Shown here piece after piece: positions 50,719 to 59,704 of a stretch of 64,000 nucleotides of DNA (position 1 is its first letter; the number at the start of each line of letters is the position of its first letter). The stretch comes from Pedobacter sp. B4-66 (lineage in GTDB: Bacteria > Bacteroidota > Bacteroidia > Sphingobacteriales > Sphingobacteriaceae): the NCBI RefSeq assembly GCF_018492665.1, contig NZ_JAFVME010000001.1:186001-250000 (forward strand), written 5' to 3'. Under the pieces are notes generated by a model. It was not told the origin of the DNA. It ran no database searches and worked only from the letters and a program-made list of their open reading frames with translations. A program made the position numbers and the translations under genes.

Positions 50719-51483
50719 ATGCTATCAGTAAAGAATATACACGCAAACATCGACGGAAGAGAAATTTTGAAAGGAATTAACCTCGATATTAAACCAGGGG
50801 AAGTTCATGCTATTATGGGGCCAAATGGTTCCGGAAAAAGCACCCTTGCCTCCGTACTTGCCGGCAGAGAAGAATATGAAGTTACAGAAGGTGCCGTTTC
50901 TTTTTTAGGCAAAGATCTGCTGGAATTATCAACCGAAGACAGGGCTCGGGAAGGTCTGTTTCTTGCCTTTCAGTATCCGGTAGAAATACCGGGTGTTAGT
51001 ACCACAAACTTTATTAAAGCTGCTGTAAATGAAAAGCGCAAATACCTGGGGCAAGAACCTTTGGATGCGGTTGCCTTTTTAAAGATGATGAAAGAAAAGA
51101 TGGCTTTGGTTGAAATAGATCAGCGTTTATTGAGTCGCTCTATCAACGAAGGTTTTTCTGGCGGAGAGAAAAAACGCAATGAGGTTTTTCAAATGGCCAT
51201 GCTTGAACCTAAACTTGCCATCATGGATGAGACTGATTCTGGCTTGGATATCGATGCACTTCGTATAGTTGCAAATGGCATCAATAAGCTGAGAAGCCCC
51301 GATCGCGCAATATTACTGATTACCCACTATCAGCGCTTGCTTGATTATATCCATCCAGATTTTGTACATGTACTTTACAACGGTCGTATTGTTAAATCGG
51401 GCAAAAAGGAACTGGCGCTTGAACTGGAAGAAAAAGGTTACGACTTCATCACTGATGATATTGATTTAACTGCCAATCAGTAG
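50719..51483 (+). CDS. sufC: Fe-S cluster assembly ATPase SufC
   Basis: A 254-residue ABC-type ATPase that drives shape changes in the SufBCD complex. Walker A is GPNGSGKS (about residues 34-41), the Q-loop lies in FLAFQYPVEIPGV, the signature is SGGEKKRNEVFQMAM, Walker B is PKLAIMDETDSGLDIDAL and the H-loop is LLITHYQRLLDYI. It stands 18 bp after sufB and 23 bp before sufD, in the usual order. Confidence 0.97.
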   Translation: MLSVKNIHANIDGREILKGINLDIKPGEVHAIMGPNGSGKSTLASVLAGREEYEVTEGAVSFLGKDLLELSTEDRAREGLFLAFQYPVEIPGVSTTNFIKAAVNEKRKYLGQEPLDAVAFLKMMKEKMALVEIDQRLLSRSINEGFSGGEKKRNEVFQMAMLEPKLAIMDETDSGLDIDALRIVANGINKLRSPDRAILLITHYQRLLDYIHPDFVHVLYNGRIVKSGKKELALELEEKGYDFITDDIDLTANQ

Positions 51484-51506
51484 CAGTCCATTTAAAAGAC
51501 TTTACA

Positions 51507-52808
51507 ATGAACAACATAACTTATTTTAAAGATCAGTTTGAGCAGCTACAAGAGGCAAATCCGAAAGGTACAATTGCCAATTTGAGGCAGAATGGATTTG
51601 ATGCGTTCACTAAAGATGGCGTACCTACCTATCGTGATGAGGATTGGAAGTACACCAATGTAAGCAGCCTGTTCAACCAAGAATATCAAATAGCAGAGAA
51701 CTCTTCGGTTACTTTAGCGGAGGTTAATGCTATAAGATTACCGGGTTATAAACAAGCAAACGAGCTTGTGTTTGTAAACGGTCGCTTTATGGCCAATCTT
51801 TCTACTATCCGTTCGGAGGCTACTGACCTTATCGTATTGCCCCTTGAAGATGCCGCTAAAGACGAATATAAAGACATTGTTGCCGCTCATTTGAATCAGA
51901 GCAGCAATTACTTAAATAATGGAATTCATGCCTTAAATACCTCTTTTATTGATGGTGGGGTTTTCGTTCATGTGCTTAAAGGCAAAGAACCTGAACATGC
52001 CGTTTATTGCTATCATATTTTAGATGCCAGAGAAAATCCTTCGTTGGCATTGCCAAGAAGCCTGGTTTTGGTTGATGAAAGCAGCAAACTCCAACTAACT
52101 GAAAGCTATACTACCCTTGGCTCGTCGGACAGTTTTAACAACCAGGTGATGGAAGTGGTGGTTAAGGAAAACGCTTACGTGGAGTATTATAAAATCCAAA
52201 ATGACGTGGCAAATGCCAGTCAGGTAAGCAGTACTCATATTAGACAAATTGGAAAAAGCCACGTGCATACCGTTACCATTACCTTAAATGGCGGCATAGT
52301 ACGTAACAATATGAATCTGGTACTTGATGCCGCAGGTAATGAAACTCACCTTTATGGTTTGTACTTATTGAAAGGTAAAAGTCATGCAGACAACCATACA
52401 CTGATAGACAATTTAAAGCCAAATTGCTTTAGCAATCAATTGTATAAAGGAATTGCTGATGATACCTCAACAGCGGTATTTAATGGTCGTATTATGGTTC
52501 AGCCAGATGCGCAAAAAACCAATGCTTACCAGAGCAATAAGAATATCCTGTTATCAGAAAATGCAACCATAAATACAAAACCTCAGCTAGAGATTTTTGC
52601 AGACGATGTTAAATGCTCACACGGTTGTACCATTGGTCAGCTGGACGAAGAAGCGATGTTTTACTTAAGGGCAAGAGGCATTCCGAAAGAAAGCGCCGCA
52701 GTGCTTTTATTGCAAGCTTTTGCTGCCGACATCATTGATCAGATTAAACCAGAGCCTTTACGTTCTTATGTATCTAAACTTATCTATGAACATTTAGCTA
52801 TTCAATAA
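51507..52808 (+). CDS. sufD: Fe-S cluster assembly protein SufD
   Basis: A 433-residue SufB paralogue and the third part of the SufBCD scaffold. The N-terminal part has DEDWKYTNVSSLF; the beta-helix has LYGLYLLKGKSHADNHTLIDNLKPNC and VFNGRIMVQPDAQKTNAYQSNKNILLSENATINTKPQLEIFADDVKCSHGCTIGQLDEEAMFYLRARGIPKE near residues 328-395. The CSHGCT segment holds the conserved Cys and His. It overlaps no gene; sufS follows after a single base, consistent with coupled translation. Confidence 0.96.
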   Translation: MNNITYFKDQFEQLQEANPKGTIANLRQNGFDAFTKDGVPTYRDEDWKYTNVSSLFNQEYQIAENSSVTLAEVNAIRLPGYKQANELVFVNGRFMANLSTIRSEATDLIVLPLEDAAKDEYKDIVAAHLNQSSNYLNNGIHALNTSFIDGGVFVHVLKGKEPEHAVYCYHILDARENPSLALPRSLVLVDESSKLQLTESYTTLGSSDSFNNQVMEVVVKENAYVEYYKIQNDVANASQVSSTHIRQIGKSHVHTVTITLNGGIVRNNMNLVLDAAGNETHLYGLYLLKGKSHADNHTLIDNLKPNCFSNQLYKGIADDTSTAVFNGRIMVQPDAQKTNAYQSNKNILLSENATINTKPQLEIFADDVKCSHGCTIGQLDEEAMFYLRARGIPKESAAVLLLQAFAADIIDQIKPEPLRSYVSKLIYEHLAIQ

Positions 52809-52809
52809 C

Positions 52810-54024
52810 ATGGGCATATTAGATCTCAGACAGCAGTTCCCTATACTTAACCGCATGGTTAAGGGCAAGCCTTTGGTGTATTTTGATAATGCGGCCACTT
52901 CTCAAAAACCGCAGCGAGTTATTGATGCGCTTACCCATTATTACACCCATTACAACGCCAATATCCACAGAGGCATCCATACCCTTGCCGAAGAAGCGAC
53001 TATGGCTTATGAAGCTACCCGTCGTACCGCCCAAGAGTTTATAGGTGCTTTGCATGAAGAAGAGATTATCTTTACCAGAGGTACTACAGAAGGGATTAAT
53101 CTGGTTGCTTACACCTGGGGCCGACAAAACATAGGGGCTGGCGATGAGATCATTATTTCGGGCATGGAGCATCATTCTAACATTGTTCCATGGCAAATAC
53201 TTTGTGAGGAAAAAGGTGTTGTTCTAAAAGTTATTCCTGTTAATGATGACGGTGAACTTTTGATAGATGCTTATAAAGCTTTGCTTAATAACAAAACTAA
53301 ACTGGTTTCTGTTGTTCATGTTTCCAACTCATTAGGCACGGTAAATCCTGTTAAAGAGATTATCTTGGCGGCACATCAGGTTGGTGCAAAAGTGTTAATA
53401 GATGGCGCACAGTCGGCTGTACACCTCGACATAGATGTACAAAAAATGGACTGCGACTTTTTTGCTTTTTCTGGTCATAAAGTATATGGTCCAACAGGTG
53501 TTGGCGTGCTTTACGGCAAGAAAGAATTACTGGAAGCTATGCCTGTTTTTCAAGGTGGCGGAGAGATGATTAAGGAAGTTACTTTCGAAAAGACCACCTA
53601 CAACGACCTGCCTTATAAATATGAAGCGGGCACACCAAATATAGCAGATACTATTGCACTAAAGGCAGCTCTGGATTTCATTAAAGAAACCGGGAAACCT
53701 ACGATAAGGGCTCATGAAGAAGAACTCCTTGCTTATGCTACAGCTCAGCTACAAGCCATTCCGGGTTTAACCATTATCGGCAATGCCAAAGAAAAAGTAA
53801 GTCTGGTATCTTTTATAATTAAAGATATACACCCTCAGGATGTGGGAGTTTTACTGGATAACCAAGGGATTGCAGTTAGAACGGGACACCATTGCACACA
53901 GCCTTTAATGGCACGTTTTGGTATTCCGGGTACCATAAGAGCATCGTTTGCTCTTTACAACCAAAAAGAAGAAATAGACGCACTAATTACAGGTTTACAT
54001 AAAACTATAAAAATGCTTTCGTAA
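52810..54024 (+). CDS. sufS: Cysteine desulfurase SufS
   Basis: A 404-residue PLP enzyme that takes sulfur from cysteine and hands it to SufE. The N-terminus has YFDNAATSQKPQRVIDAL, the PLP lysine is in FAFSGHKVYGPTGVGVLYG (about residue 225), and the persulfide Cys is in AVRTGHHCTQPLM (about 362), with the short loop of group II desulfurases. The length is normal. The last base of its stop codon is the first base of the sufE ATG (TAATG), so translation is coupled. Confidence 0.97.
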   Translation: MGILDLRQQFPILNRMVKGKPLVYFDNAATSQKPQRVIDALTHYYTHYNANIHRGIHTLAEEATMAYEATRRTAQEFIGALHEEEIIFTRGTTEGINLVAYTWGRQNIGAGDEIIISGMEHHSNIVPWQILCEEKGVVLKVIPVNDDGELLIDAYKALLNNKTKLVSVVHVSNSLGTVNPVKEIILAAHQVGAKVLIDGAQSAVHLDIDVQKMDCDFFAFSGHKVYGPTGVGVLYGKKELLEAMPVFQGGGEMIKEVTFEKTTYNDLPYKYEAGTPNIADTIALKAALDFIKETGKPTIRAHEEELLAYATAQLQAIPGLTIIGNAKEKVSLVSFIIKDIHPQDVGVLLDNQGIAVRTGHHCTQPLMARFGIPGTIRASFALYNQKEEIDALITGLHKTIKMLS

Positions 54025-54473
54025 TGAATATTAAGCCGATACTGGAAATAGAAAAAGAGATAATTGAGGACTTTGCACTGTTTGATTCATGGGAAGATAA
54101 GTACGAGTACATTATTGATATGGGCAAAAAGTTGCCTCCCCTTGAAGATGAACACAAGCTCAATGAAAATAAAATAAAGGGATGCCAGAGTACGGTATGG
54201 CTGGTTGCTTCTTACAATGACGGTCGCGTGTTCTTTAAAGCTGATAGTGATGCGGTAATTGTAAAAGGCTTGATCAGTATGCTCATAAAGGTATTATCTG
54301 GCCACACTCCTACCGAAATTATTGACGCCAGATTGGATTTTATAGGAGAGATTGGCATGATGACCCATTTGGCACAAACCCGCTCTAATGGCTTGTTGTC
54401 AATGATAAAACAAATGAAAAACTATGCTATCGCCTTTCAGGCAATTGGCAGTCAAAAAACTGATCATAAATAA
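54024..54473 (+). CDS. sufE: Sulfur acceptor protein SufE
   Basis: A 149-residue protein that accepts persulfide from SufS and passes it to SufB. The active Cys is in NKIKGCQSTVWLV (about residue 53), with FALFDSWEDKYEYIIDMGKKLPP before it and GHTPTEIIDARLDFIGEIGM after it. The start codon overlaps the sufS stop by one base. The next gene follows after 10 bp. Confidence 0.96.
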   Translation: MNIKPILEIEKEIIEDFALFDSWEDKYEYIIDMGKKLPPLEDEHKLNENKIKGCQSTVWLVASYNDGRVFFKADSDAVIVKGLISMLIKVLSGHTPTEIIDARLDFIGEIGMMTHLAQTRSNGLLSMIKQMKNYAIAFQAIGSQKTDHK

Positions 54474-54483
54474 ATTGAAGGTC

Positions 54484-54798
54484 ATGGATAAAGAAGAATT
54501 AAAACAGAAAGTGATTGATTGTTTACAAACTATATACGATCCGGAAATCCCTGTAAGTATTTATGAGCTAGGGCTTATCTATGAAACGGAGATAATGCCT
54601 CCGCTAAACAATGTACAAATTGTGATGACCCTTACTGCTCCGGGATGTCCTGCTGCGCAATCTATCCCTTTGGAAGTAGAGCAAAAGGTAAAACAAATTG
54701 AAGGTGTAAATGAGGTTATTGTTATTGTAACCTGGGAACCTGCGTGGAACAGAGACATGATGTCGGAAACAGCGCGGTTCGAATTAGGAATGATGTAA
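54484..54798 (+). CDS. sufT: MIP18/DUF59-family Fe-S assembly factor (SufT-like)
   Basis: 104 residues from the ATG at 54484 (MDKEELKQKVIDCLQTIYDP); a longer frame from 54424 would lie in the end of sufE. The DUF59 pattern is clear: YDPEIPVSIYELGLIYE, MTLTAPGCPAAQSIPLEVEQKVKQIEGV and VIVTWEPAWNRDMMSETARFELGM, with the single conserved Cys in APGCPAA. Proteins of this group help to mature or deliver Fe-S clusters. Its position after sufE in the suf operon is the common arrangement in Bacteroidota. Confidence 0.92.
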   Translation: MDKEELKQKVIDCLQTIYDPEIPVSIYELGLIYETEIMPPLNNVQIVMTLTAPGCPAAQSIPLEVEQKVKQIEGVNEVIVIVTWEPAWNRDMMSETARFELGMM

Positions 54799-54799
54799 T

Positions 54800-55273
54800 A
54801 TGAAAATCACTGCTCAGGAAGAATATGGCTTAAGGATACTACTCCATATAGCCCGACACGGAGATAAAGAAGGAGCAAGCATTCCTATGATTAGCGATGC
54901 AGAAGGACTTTCTGCGGCCTATGTAGCCAAGCTTACACGTACGCTTCGGCTTGCCGGTTATATAAATAGTACACCTGGTAATAAGGGTGGTTATATTTTG
55001 GCTAAACCTGCCGAAGAGATCAACATCAATCAGGTGATGAAGGTGCTTGGCGGCTCTCTTTACAGCAATAAGTTTTGCGAGGATTACTCTGGTTCGCTAA
55101 AACTATGCACCAACTCGGTAGATTGTTCTGTGCGCTCTTTGTGGCAAATGATCCAGTTATCTGTAGATCAATTGCTGGATAACATTTCACTTAAAGAATT
55201 GATTAGTACAGAACAGGAATCTAACATTCATATCATCAACAAAATAAACGCTTTAAAAATGGCAAAGCTGTAA
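54800..55273 (+). CDS. Rrf2-family regulator with conserved cysteines
   Basis: A 157-residue regulator of the Rrf2/IscR group. The winged HTH is near residues 5-60 (EEYGLRILLHIARHG ... GLSAAYVAKLTRTLRLAGYINST), with the wing GNKGGYILAKPAEEIN. Three cysteines follow in FCEDYSGSLKLCTNSVDCSVRSLW (about 93-110), with a C-x5-C pair as in IscR, so it probably carries a Fe-S cluster and senses the cell's Fe-S state. It is unusual to find it as the last gene of the suf operon, one base after sufT, and not the first. A feedback role on the suf promoter is the likely function. Confidence 0.9.
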   Translation: MKITAQEEYGLRILLHIARHGDKEGASIPMISDAEGLSAAYVAKLTRTLRLAGYINSTPGNKGGYILAKPAEEININQVMKVLGGSLYSNKFCEDYSGSLKLCTNSVDCSVRSLWQMIQLSVDQLLDNISLKELISTEQESNIHIINKINALKMAKL

Positions 55274-55347
55274 GTCAGTTATTTTTTATTTTTCAGGAAC
55301 TTTTCCCTTTTCTTTTGTTATAAGTAAAAACACTAACTCAATTTACT

Positions 55348-55782
55348 ATGAAAAAGAAACTACTACTTGCAATTTTTATGGTTATTTCTGGCTTGTCTTA
55401 TGCTCAGGATATCCCTACCAGCGAAGTTCCTATTGCTGTATTAAACTCATTTAATAAATCGTTTCCGAAAGCTACCAGAGTTGAATGGGAACGAAAAGGC
55501 GACTTATACAATGTGGAATTTGATGTAGCCAGAAGGGACAATGAAGTTTGGCTAAATGACAAAGGGGCAATCGTTAAGCATAAGAAAGAGCTTCGCTCTT
55601 CAGAATTGCCCCCAGCAGTGTTAAATACACTAAAACAAAACTATAAAGGCTTCAGAATTGATGATGTAGATCGTTATGAAGAAGCTAAGAAGTTCTATTA
55701 TAAAGTTGAATTGAAGAAATTACTTGAGGAACGTAAGGTTGTGTTGGATCAGAGCGGCAAGGTAATAAACAAGGTATATTAA
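55348..55782 (+). CDS. Exported protein with two PepSY-like repeats
   Basis: A 144-residue exported protein with signal peptide MKKKLLLAIFMVISGLSYAQ. The mature part has two similar halves of the PepSY-like (DUF2874) type: SEVPIAVLNSFNKSFPKATRVEWERKGDLYNVEFD and SELPPAVLNTLKQNYKGFRIDDVDRYEEAKKFYYKVEL, each closed by a strand-turn-strand (LNDKGAIVKHKKE and LDQSGKVINKVY). The function is unknown; small Bacteroidota proteins of this kind are periplasmic. It lies 74 bp after the Rrf2 gene and may be separately transcribed. A strong terminator follows. Confidence 0.85.
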   Translation: MKKKLLLAIFMVISGLSYAQDIPTSEVPIAVLNSFNKSFPKATRVEWERKGDLYNVEFDVARRDNEVWLNDKGAIVKHKKELRSSELPPAVLNTLKQNYKGFRIDDVDRYEEAKKFYYKVELKKLLEERKVVLDQSGKVINKVY

Positions 55783-55805
55783 CTAGCTTATTTGGCCTCA
55801 GTAAG

Positions 55806-55855
55806 AAATATAAAAAGGGCAGCCTACTTTATAGTAGGCTGCCCTTTTTATATTT
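55806..55855. terminator. Bidirectional intrinsic terminator
   Basis: A 23-bp perfect stem, arms 55806-55828 and 55833-55855, loop TTAT, with the G+C core GGGCAGCCTACT and A/T-rich ends. It separates the plus-strand PepSY-like gene from the converging dehydrogenase gene. Confidence 0.92.
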
Positions 55856-55865
55856 TATTTACTAC

Positions 55866-58553
55866 TTAAAGATTCTTCATACTAATCGCTTTTAAGCGAG
55901 CCGAAGGCTCCGTAAACACAAAGTAAACATTGTATTTACCTTTAAGCGATTCAATATTTGCAACGGTATTTAAACTACCGCTTTCCTTAACAGATGATTG
56001 CCCGATAAGTTTTCCTTCAGGTGAGTCTATACGAATCTCAATTTTACCTGCCGATACTTTATCTGTACCAACAAATTCAATCTGTTTAATATCCGTTAAA
56101 TCAACCCTGTTAAGTTGTAAATAAGCTCCTTTAATCTTAGCTGTAGCAACAGATTTATCGTCGTTAAAGCTAATCTCATTTGAGTTATCTGTGTTGTTAA
56201 CAAGCACATAAGGATGGCGCAACACAACAACATCTTCTCCAAACTGTGCCGGAGCTAATTTAGTTCCATGATCTTTGTATGCAGCTCTGAAAATAAAGCT
56301 TCCTTTATTAGGTTGATCGGGCTCAACATTTGTAGTGTAAGAACCTGTAACCGGTAATGATTTCTGAGCAGCTTTCTTTTCGCTAAAGCTCAACACATAT
56401 TTAACGATAGAGTTTACTTCGGCAGTAGACATTGATGAGTGCGCTGGCATCATTGCATCGCCCCAAACACCTGAACCACCATCAATCACTTTTTTAGTAA
56501 GCTTTCCTTCTGCTGTTTTATCTCCTTTATACTTTAAAGCCACCTCAGTAAATGATGGGCCTAAAGATTTAGTATCTACAGCGTGACAAGCATTACAATC
56601 ACTTTTTTTGATTAATGCTTTCGCTTTAGCATACTGAGCAGAAACATCAAACTGATTCTGGTTTTGTGCCACAACTGTTAAGTCATATCCTTCAGACAAA
56701 TAGTTGATGGCTACAGAAACCTGAGAAGCTGGTATTCTTTTATTAGCAAGGCTTCCATCCTCTTTATCTGTAACACTAACCGCATAGTTGATAATGCTGG
56801 CTGGAAAATAGAAAGTTGAGTTTCCTTTAGTGAAGTTAAATTTAACTACAGGAGTTGCGTTGCCTGCTACTAATTCAACCGATTTACTGTTTTTTGCTCC
56901 ATGTGGATCGGTAACAGTAAGTGTAGCTTTGTAAACTCCTGCTGCAATAAGCTGTACTTCAGGATTTGCAGTTTTAAACGTTTGTTTTAACACACCACCT
57001 TTGGTAATTTTCCATTCGTATTTTAATGCATCACCATCACTATCAGTTGTACCTTCTGAAGATAATTTCACTTTTAAAGGTAAAGAGCCCGCAGTTTTAT
57101 TTGCTGCTACCTGTACCTGAGGTTTACGATTACCGCCATTGAATTCAATTTTGATAAGCTCAGCTTCAGGATTGTCTTTAAAGTATCCGTTACCATATTC
57201 AAGCACATATAAACTACCATCTGGACCGAATTTCATATCGATGGCCCCTCTTAAAGTAAGTTCAGGCAAGAAACGCTCCATAGATTTGTACATGCCGTTT
57301 TCATCAAGAGTTACCGCTAATATCCAACCACGTACCCAGTCAGTGATTAACCATTTACCCTCGTAATAAGCAGGGAATAAGTTTTTAGCATTGGCAAAAT
57401 CAGATTTATGAAATACCGGACCACCTACAGCACTTCTGCCACCGCTTCCCATTACCGGAAACTCTTCGCTAGCTGCATAAGGATACCAGATCATTGCTGA
57501 TTCTGCAGGAGGTAATACTTTTTGTCCTGTGTTGTTTGGCGAATTGTTTACCGGCTTAAGCACATCGTAAAGTTCTCCAGATTTCTTGGTTGCAAAATCA
57601 TATTGACGATATGCCTGATTGTTACCGATAAAGTAAGGCCAACCGTAGTTACCCGACTTTTTAGCCACATTAAACTCATCGTAAGACCTTGGACCTCTTG
57701 ACTCTGAAGAATTTGAACCATCCGGACCTACCTCACCCCAATACAACCAACCTGTATGGCTATCAATTGTTAATCTCCAAGGGTTTCTATTACCCATGGT
57801 ATAAATCTCAGGACGGGTATTTGGTGTTCCTTTAGGGAATAAGTTACCCTCAGGAATGGTATATGAACCGTTTGGCTCTGGATGAATACGTAAAATTTTA
57901 CCTCTTAAATCATTGGTGTTACCGGATGATTTTTGGGCATCACGCGGAGCCTCTCCCGGACGTTCATCAGTTGGAGTAAAACCATCTGAGGATCTTGAAA
58001 AGGTATTATCACCGGTACTTAGGTACAAGTTGTTGTCCTTATCGAATAACATACCACCACCTACGTGACAGCATTCTTCGCGTTGAACAACTACATCTAA
58101 CACTTTCTTTTCTGTAGCCATGTTCAGTTTACCGCCAGCCCAGGTAAATCTAGAAAGTCTGTTTACTGATTCCTCTTTTGGAGAATAGAAAATGTAGATC
58201 CATTTGTTTTTAGCGTAATTAGGGTCAAGGATAACTCCCTGCAATCCATCTTCACCTTCAGAGCGTTCGCCAGTTTTACTTACATACTCTCTACTAACAG
58301 TAAAATCAGCTATTACATCCATTTTATTGGTTGCAGGATCGTATATTTTTAATTTCCCTTTGCGCTCTGCATACAAAACCTTACCTCCATCGAGGATTTG
58401 GAATTGCATTGGCTCTTCTAATTTTTGCTGAAGCACAACTTTGGTAAACCTGTTATCGTCAGGTTTTTCCGGCGATTGTGCCTTTGCTATACATGAAGAA
58501 ACCAATAACAGCGACAGTGCTGTTATTGGTTTCAATAATGACAATTTTATCAT
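55866..58553 (-). CDS. Exported PQQ-type sugar dehydrogenase with PKD and cytochrome c domains
   Basis: An 895-residue exported protein with a signal region LLLVSSCIAKAQ. An N-terminal six-bladed propeller of the glucose/sorbosone dehydrogenase type spans about 35-465 (EGEDGLQGVILDPNY, EECCHVGGGMLFDKDNNLYLSTGDN, LRGKILRIHPEPNGSY and FGPDGSLYVLEYG). A PKD domain follows (about 475-565). Then a monohaem cytochrome c (about 640-720) has CNACH and a distal Met in GDAMMPAHSSM. The C-terminal carbohydrate-binding-like domain (about 750-895) ends the protein. Together this is a self-contained oxidase passing electrons from a sugar to its own haem. It follows the epimerase-like lipoprotein gene by 12 bp. 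The substrate is not known. Confidence 0.9.
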   Translation of the reverse strand: MIKLSLLKPITALSLLLVSSCIAKAQSPEKPDDNRFTKVVLQQKLEEPMQFQILDGGKVLYAERKGKLKIYDPATNKMDVIADFTVSREYVSKTGERSEGEDGLQGVILDPNYAKNKWIYIFYSPKEESVNRLSRFTWAGGKLNMATEKKVLDVVVQREECCHVGGGMLFDKDNNLYLSTGDNTFSRSSDGFTPTDERPGEAPRDAQKSSGNTNDLRGKILRIHPEPNGSYTIPEGNLFPKGTPNTRPEIYTMGNRNPWRLTIDSHTGWLYWGEVGPDGSNSSESRGPRSYDEFNVAKKSGNYGWPYFIGNNQAYRQYDFATKKSGELYDVLKPVNNSPNNTGQKVLPPAESAMIWYPYAASEEFPVMGSGGRSAVGGPVFHKSDFANAKNLFPAYYEGKWLITDWVRGWILAVTLDENGMYKSMERFLPELTLRGAIDMKFGPDGSLYVLEYGNGYFKDNPEAELIKIEFNGGNRKPQVQVAANKTAGSLPLKVKLSSEGTTDSDGDALKYEWKITKGGVLKQTFKTANPEVQLIAAGVYKATLTVTDPHGAKNSKSVELVAGNATPVVKFNFTKGNSTFYFPASIINYAVSVTDKEDGSLANKRIPASQVSVAINYLSEGYDLTVVAQNQNQFDVSAQYAKAKALIKKSDCNACHAVDTKSLGPSFTEVALKYKGDKTAEGKLTKKVIDGGSGVWGDAMMPAHSSMSTAEVNSIVKYVLSFSEKKAAQKSLPVTGSYTTNVEPDQPNKGSFIFRAAYKDHGTKLAPAQFGEDVVVLRHPYVLVNNTDNSNEISFNDDKSVATAKIKGAYLQLNRVDLTDIKQIEFVGTDKVSAGKIEIRIDSPEGKLIGQSSVKESGSLNTVANIESLKGKYNVYFVFTEPSARLKAISMKNL

Positions 58554-58565
58554 GTTTGTTGTTTA

Positions 58566-59447
58566 TTACAATTTAGATACAAGGTTACGGAAGTTAACTA
58601 CACTTGCAGCTACATCGGCACTATTGCTTTCCCAGTTATATTCGTACTCAGCTGAGATTGCTCCTTTAAAGTTTTGTCTTTTTAATTCAGCGATAACTGC
58701 AGGGATGTTAGAAACACCTTCTCCCCAATGTACATCATGTCCACCTTTACCTTTTTCATGAAGATCTTTCATGTGTGAGTGTAATACGTGTCCATCAAGT
58801 TTTTTCAAGCACTCAACCGGATCTAAACCAGAACGTACCCAGTGACCTATGTCAGCACATGCACCTAAGCGTTTGCTTTTTCCTTTAATAGCGTTTAACA
58901 CGACATCAGGATTCCAGTAGTGAGAAGGCTCAGGGTGATTATGAAGAGCAACATTGATTTGATACTTATCGCATAAATCTGAAATCATTTGCAAGTCTTT
59001 CTCATTCGGCTCAGAAGTAATGGTATGAATACCCATCGCTTTGCAGAATTCGAATAATTTAACCCATTCAGCTTCGCTGTTAGCACCTGTAACACCAAAT
59101 GCTACAACTTTCACATTGCTTTCTTTAAGTTTTGCTAAAACAGCTTTTCTCTTAGCGTCGTCCATATCAGGACCCATTGTTCCTTCTATACCACCACCTA
59201 TCTTCTGACCAGGGAAAGCTTCTACATATCTTAAATTACAACTATCGATCTTCTTAATTGCATCTGCAAAAGAGAATAGTCTGAAAGTATACGCTTGAGA
59301 ACCAAGTTCCCAGCCCAATTTTGCTTCAGGATTTTTAGTAGAAGCATTAGATGCACCTGTTTTTACACTTTTACAGGCAGTAAGACAAGCCAATAAAACA
59401 ACGGCAAATTGTAGTTTTAAGGCAAATCTATTTGTTAATAAATTCAT
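58566..59447 (-). CDS. Exported lipoprotein of the sugar-phosphate isomerase/epimerase type (TIM barrel)
   Basis: A 293-residue protein with lipobox LTAC (Cys about residue 25), so it should be membrane-anchored outside the cytoplasm. The remainder is a xylose-isomerase-like TIM barrel: GWELGSQAYTFRLFSFADAIKKIDSCNLRYVEAFPG, VVAFGVTGANSEAEWVKLFEFCKAMGIHTITSEPNE, INVALHNHPEPSHYWNPD, RLGACADIGHWVRSGLDPVECLKKL, LHSHMKDLHEKG and GAISAEYEYNWE. The metal-site residues Glu, His, Asp, His and Glu appear intact. A phosphorylated substrate is unlikely outside the cytoplasm, so a free or keto sugar is more probable. It forms an operon with the downstream PQQ-type dehydrogenase. Confidence 0.88.
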   Translation of the reverse strand: MNLLTNRFALKLQFAVVLLACLTACKSVKTGASNASTKNPEAKLGWELGSQAYTFRLFSFADAIKKIDSCNLRYVEAFPGQKIGGGIEGTMGPDMDDAKRKAVLAKLKESNVKVVAFGVTGANSEAEWVKLFEFCKAMGIHTITSEPNEKDLQMISDLCDKYQINVALHNHPEPSHYWNPDVVLNAIKGKSKRLGACADIGHWVRSGLDPVECLKKLDGHVLHSHMKDLHEKGKGGHDVHWGEGVSNIPAVIAELKRQNFKGAISAEYEYNWESNSADVAASVVNFRNLVSKL

Positions 59448-59704
59448 GTTTGGTTAATTAAAGTTTGAAAATTATCTAGGTTACATTTGTTATTCTATCT
59501 CTCCAAAATACTCCCGACTATAATTAAGTTAGTCGCTATCTCTTTTGTAAAAAGACGCCAACAATATAGTTATTATTGAAGTTTTTCCTTTTACTAATGA
59601 ATCGAAATATTTTGGTTACTAAAAATCGTGTTTTATATAAGCTCTAAAAATGGACTTATTTTATTAAATCATGGACAATATTACCAGTAAAAAACAGGCA
59701 CTGG

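Noticed and set aside
52819..53196. 125-residue antisense frame within sufS
   Set aside because: It lies wholly inside the well-supported sufS gene and shows no family features; a shadow frame.
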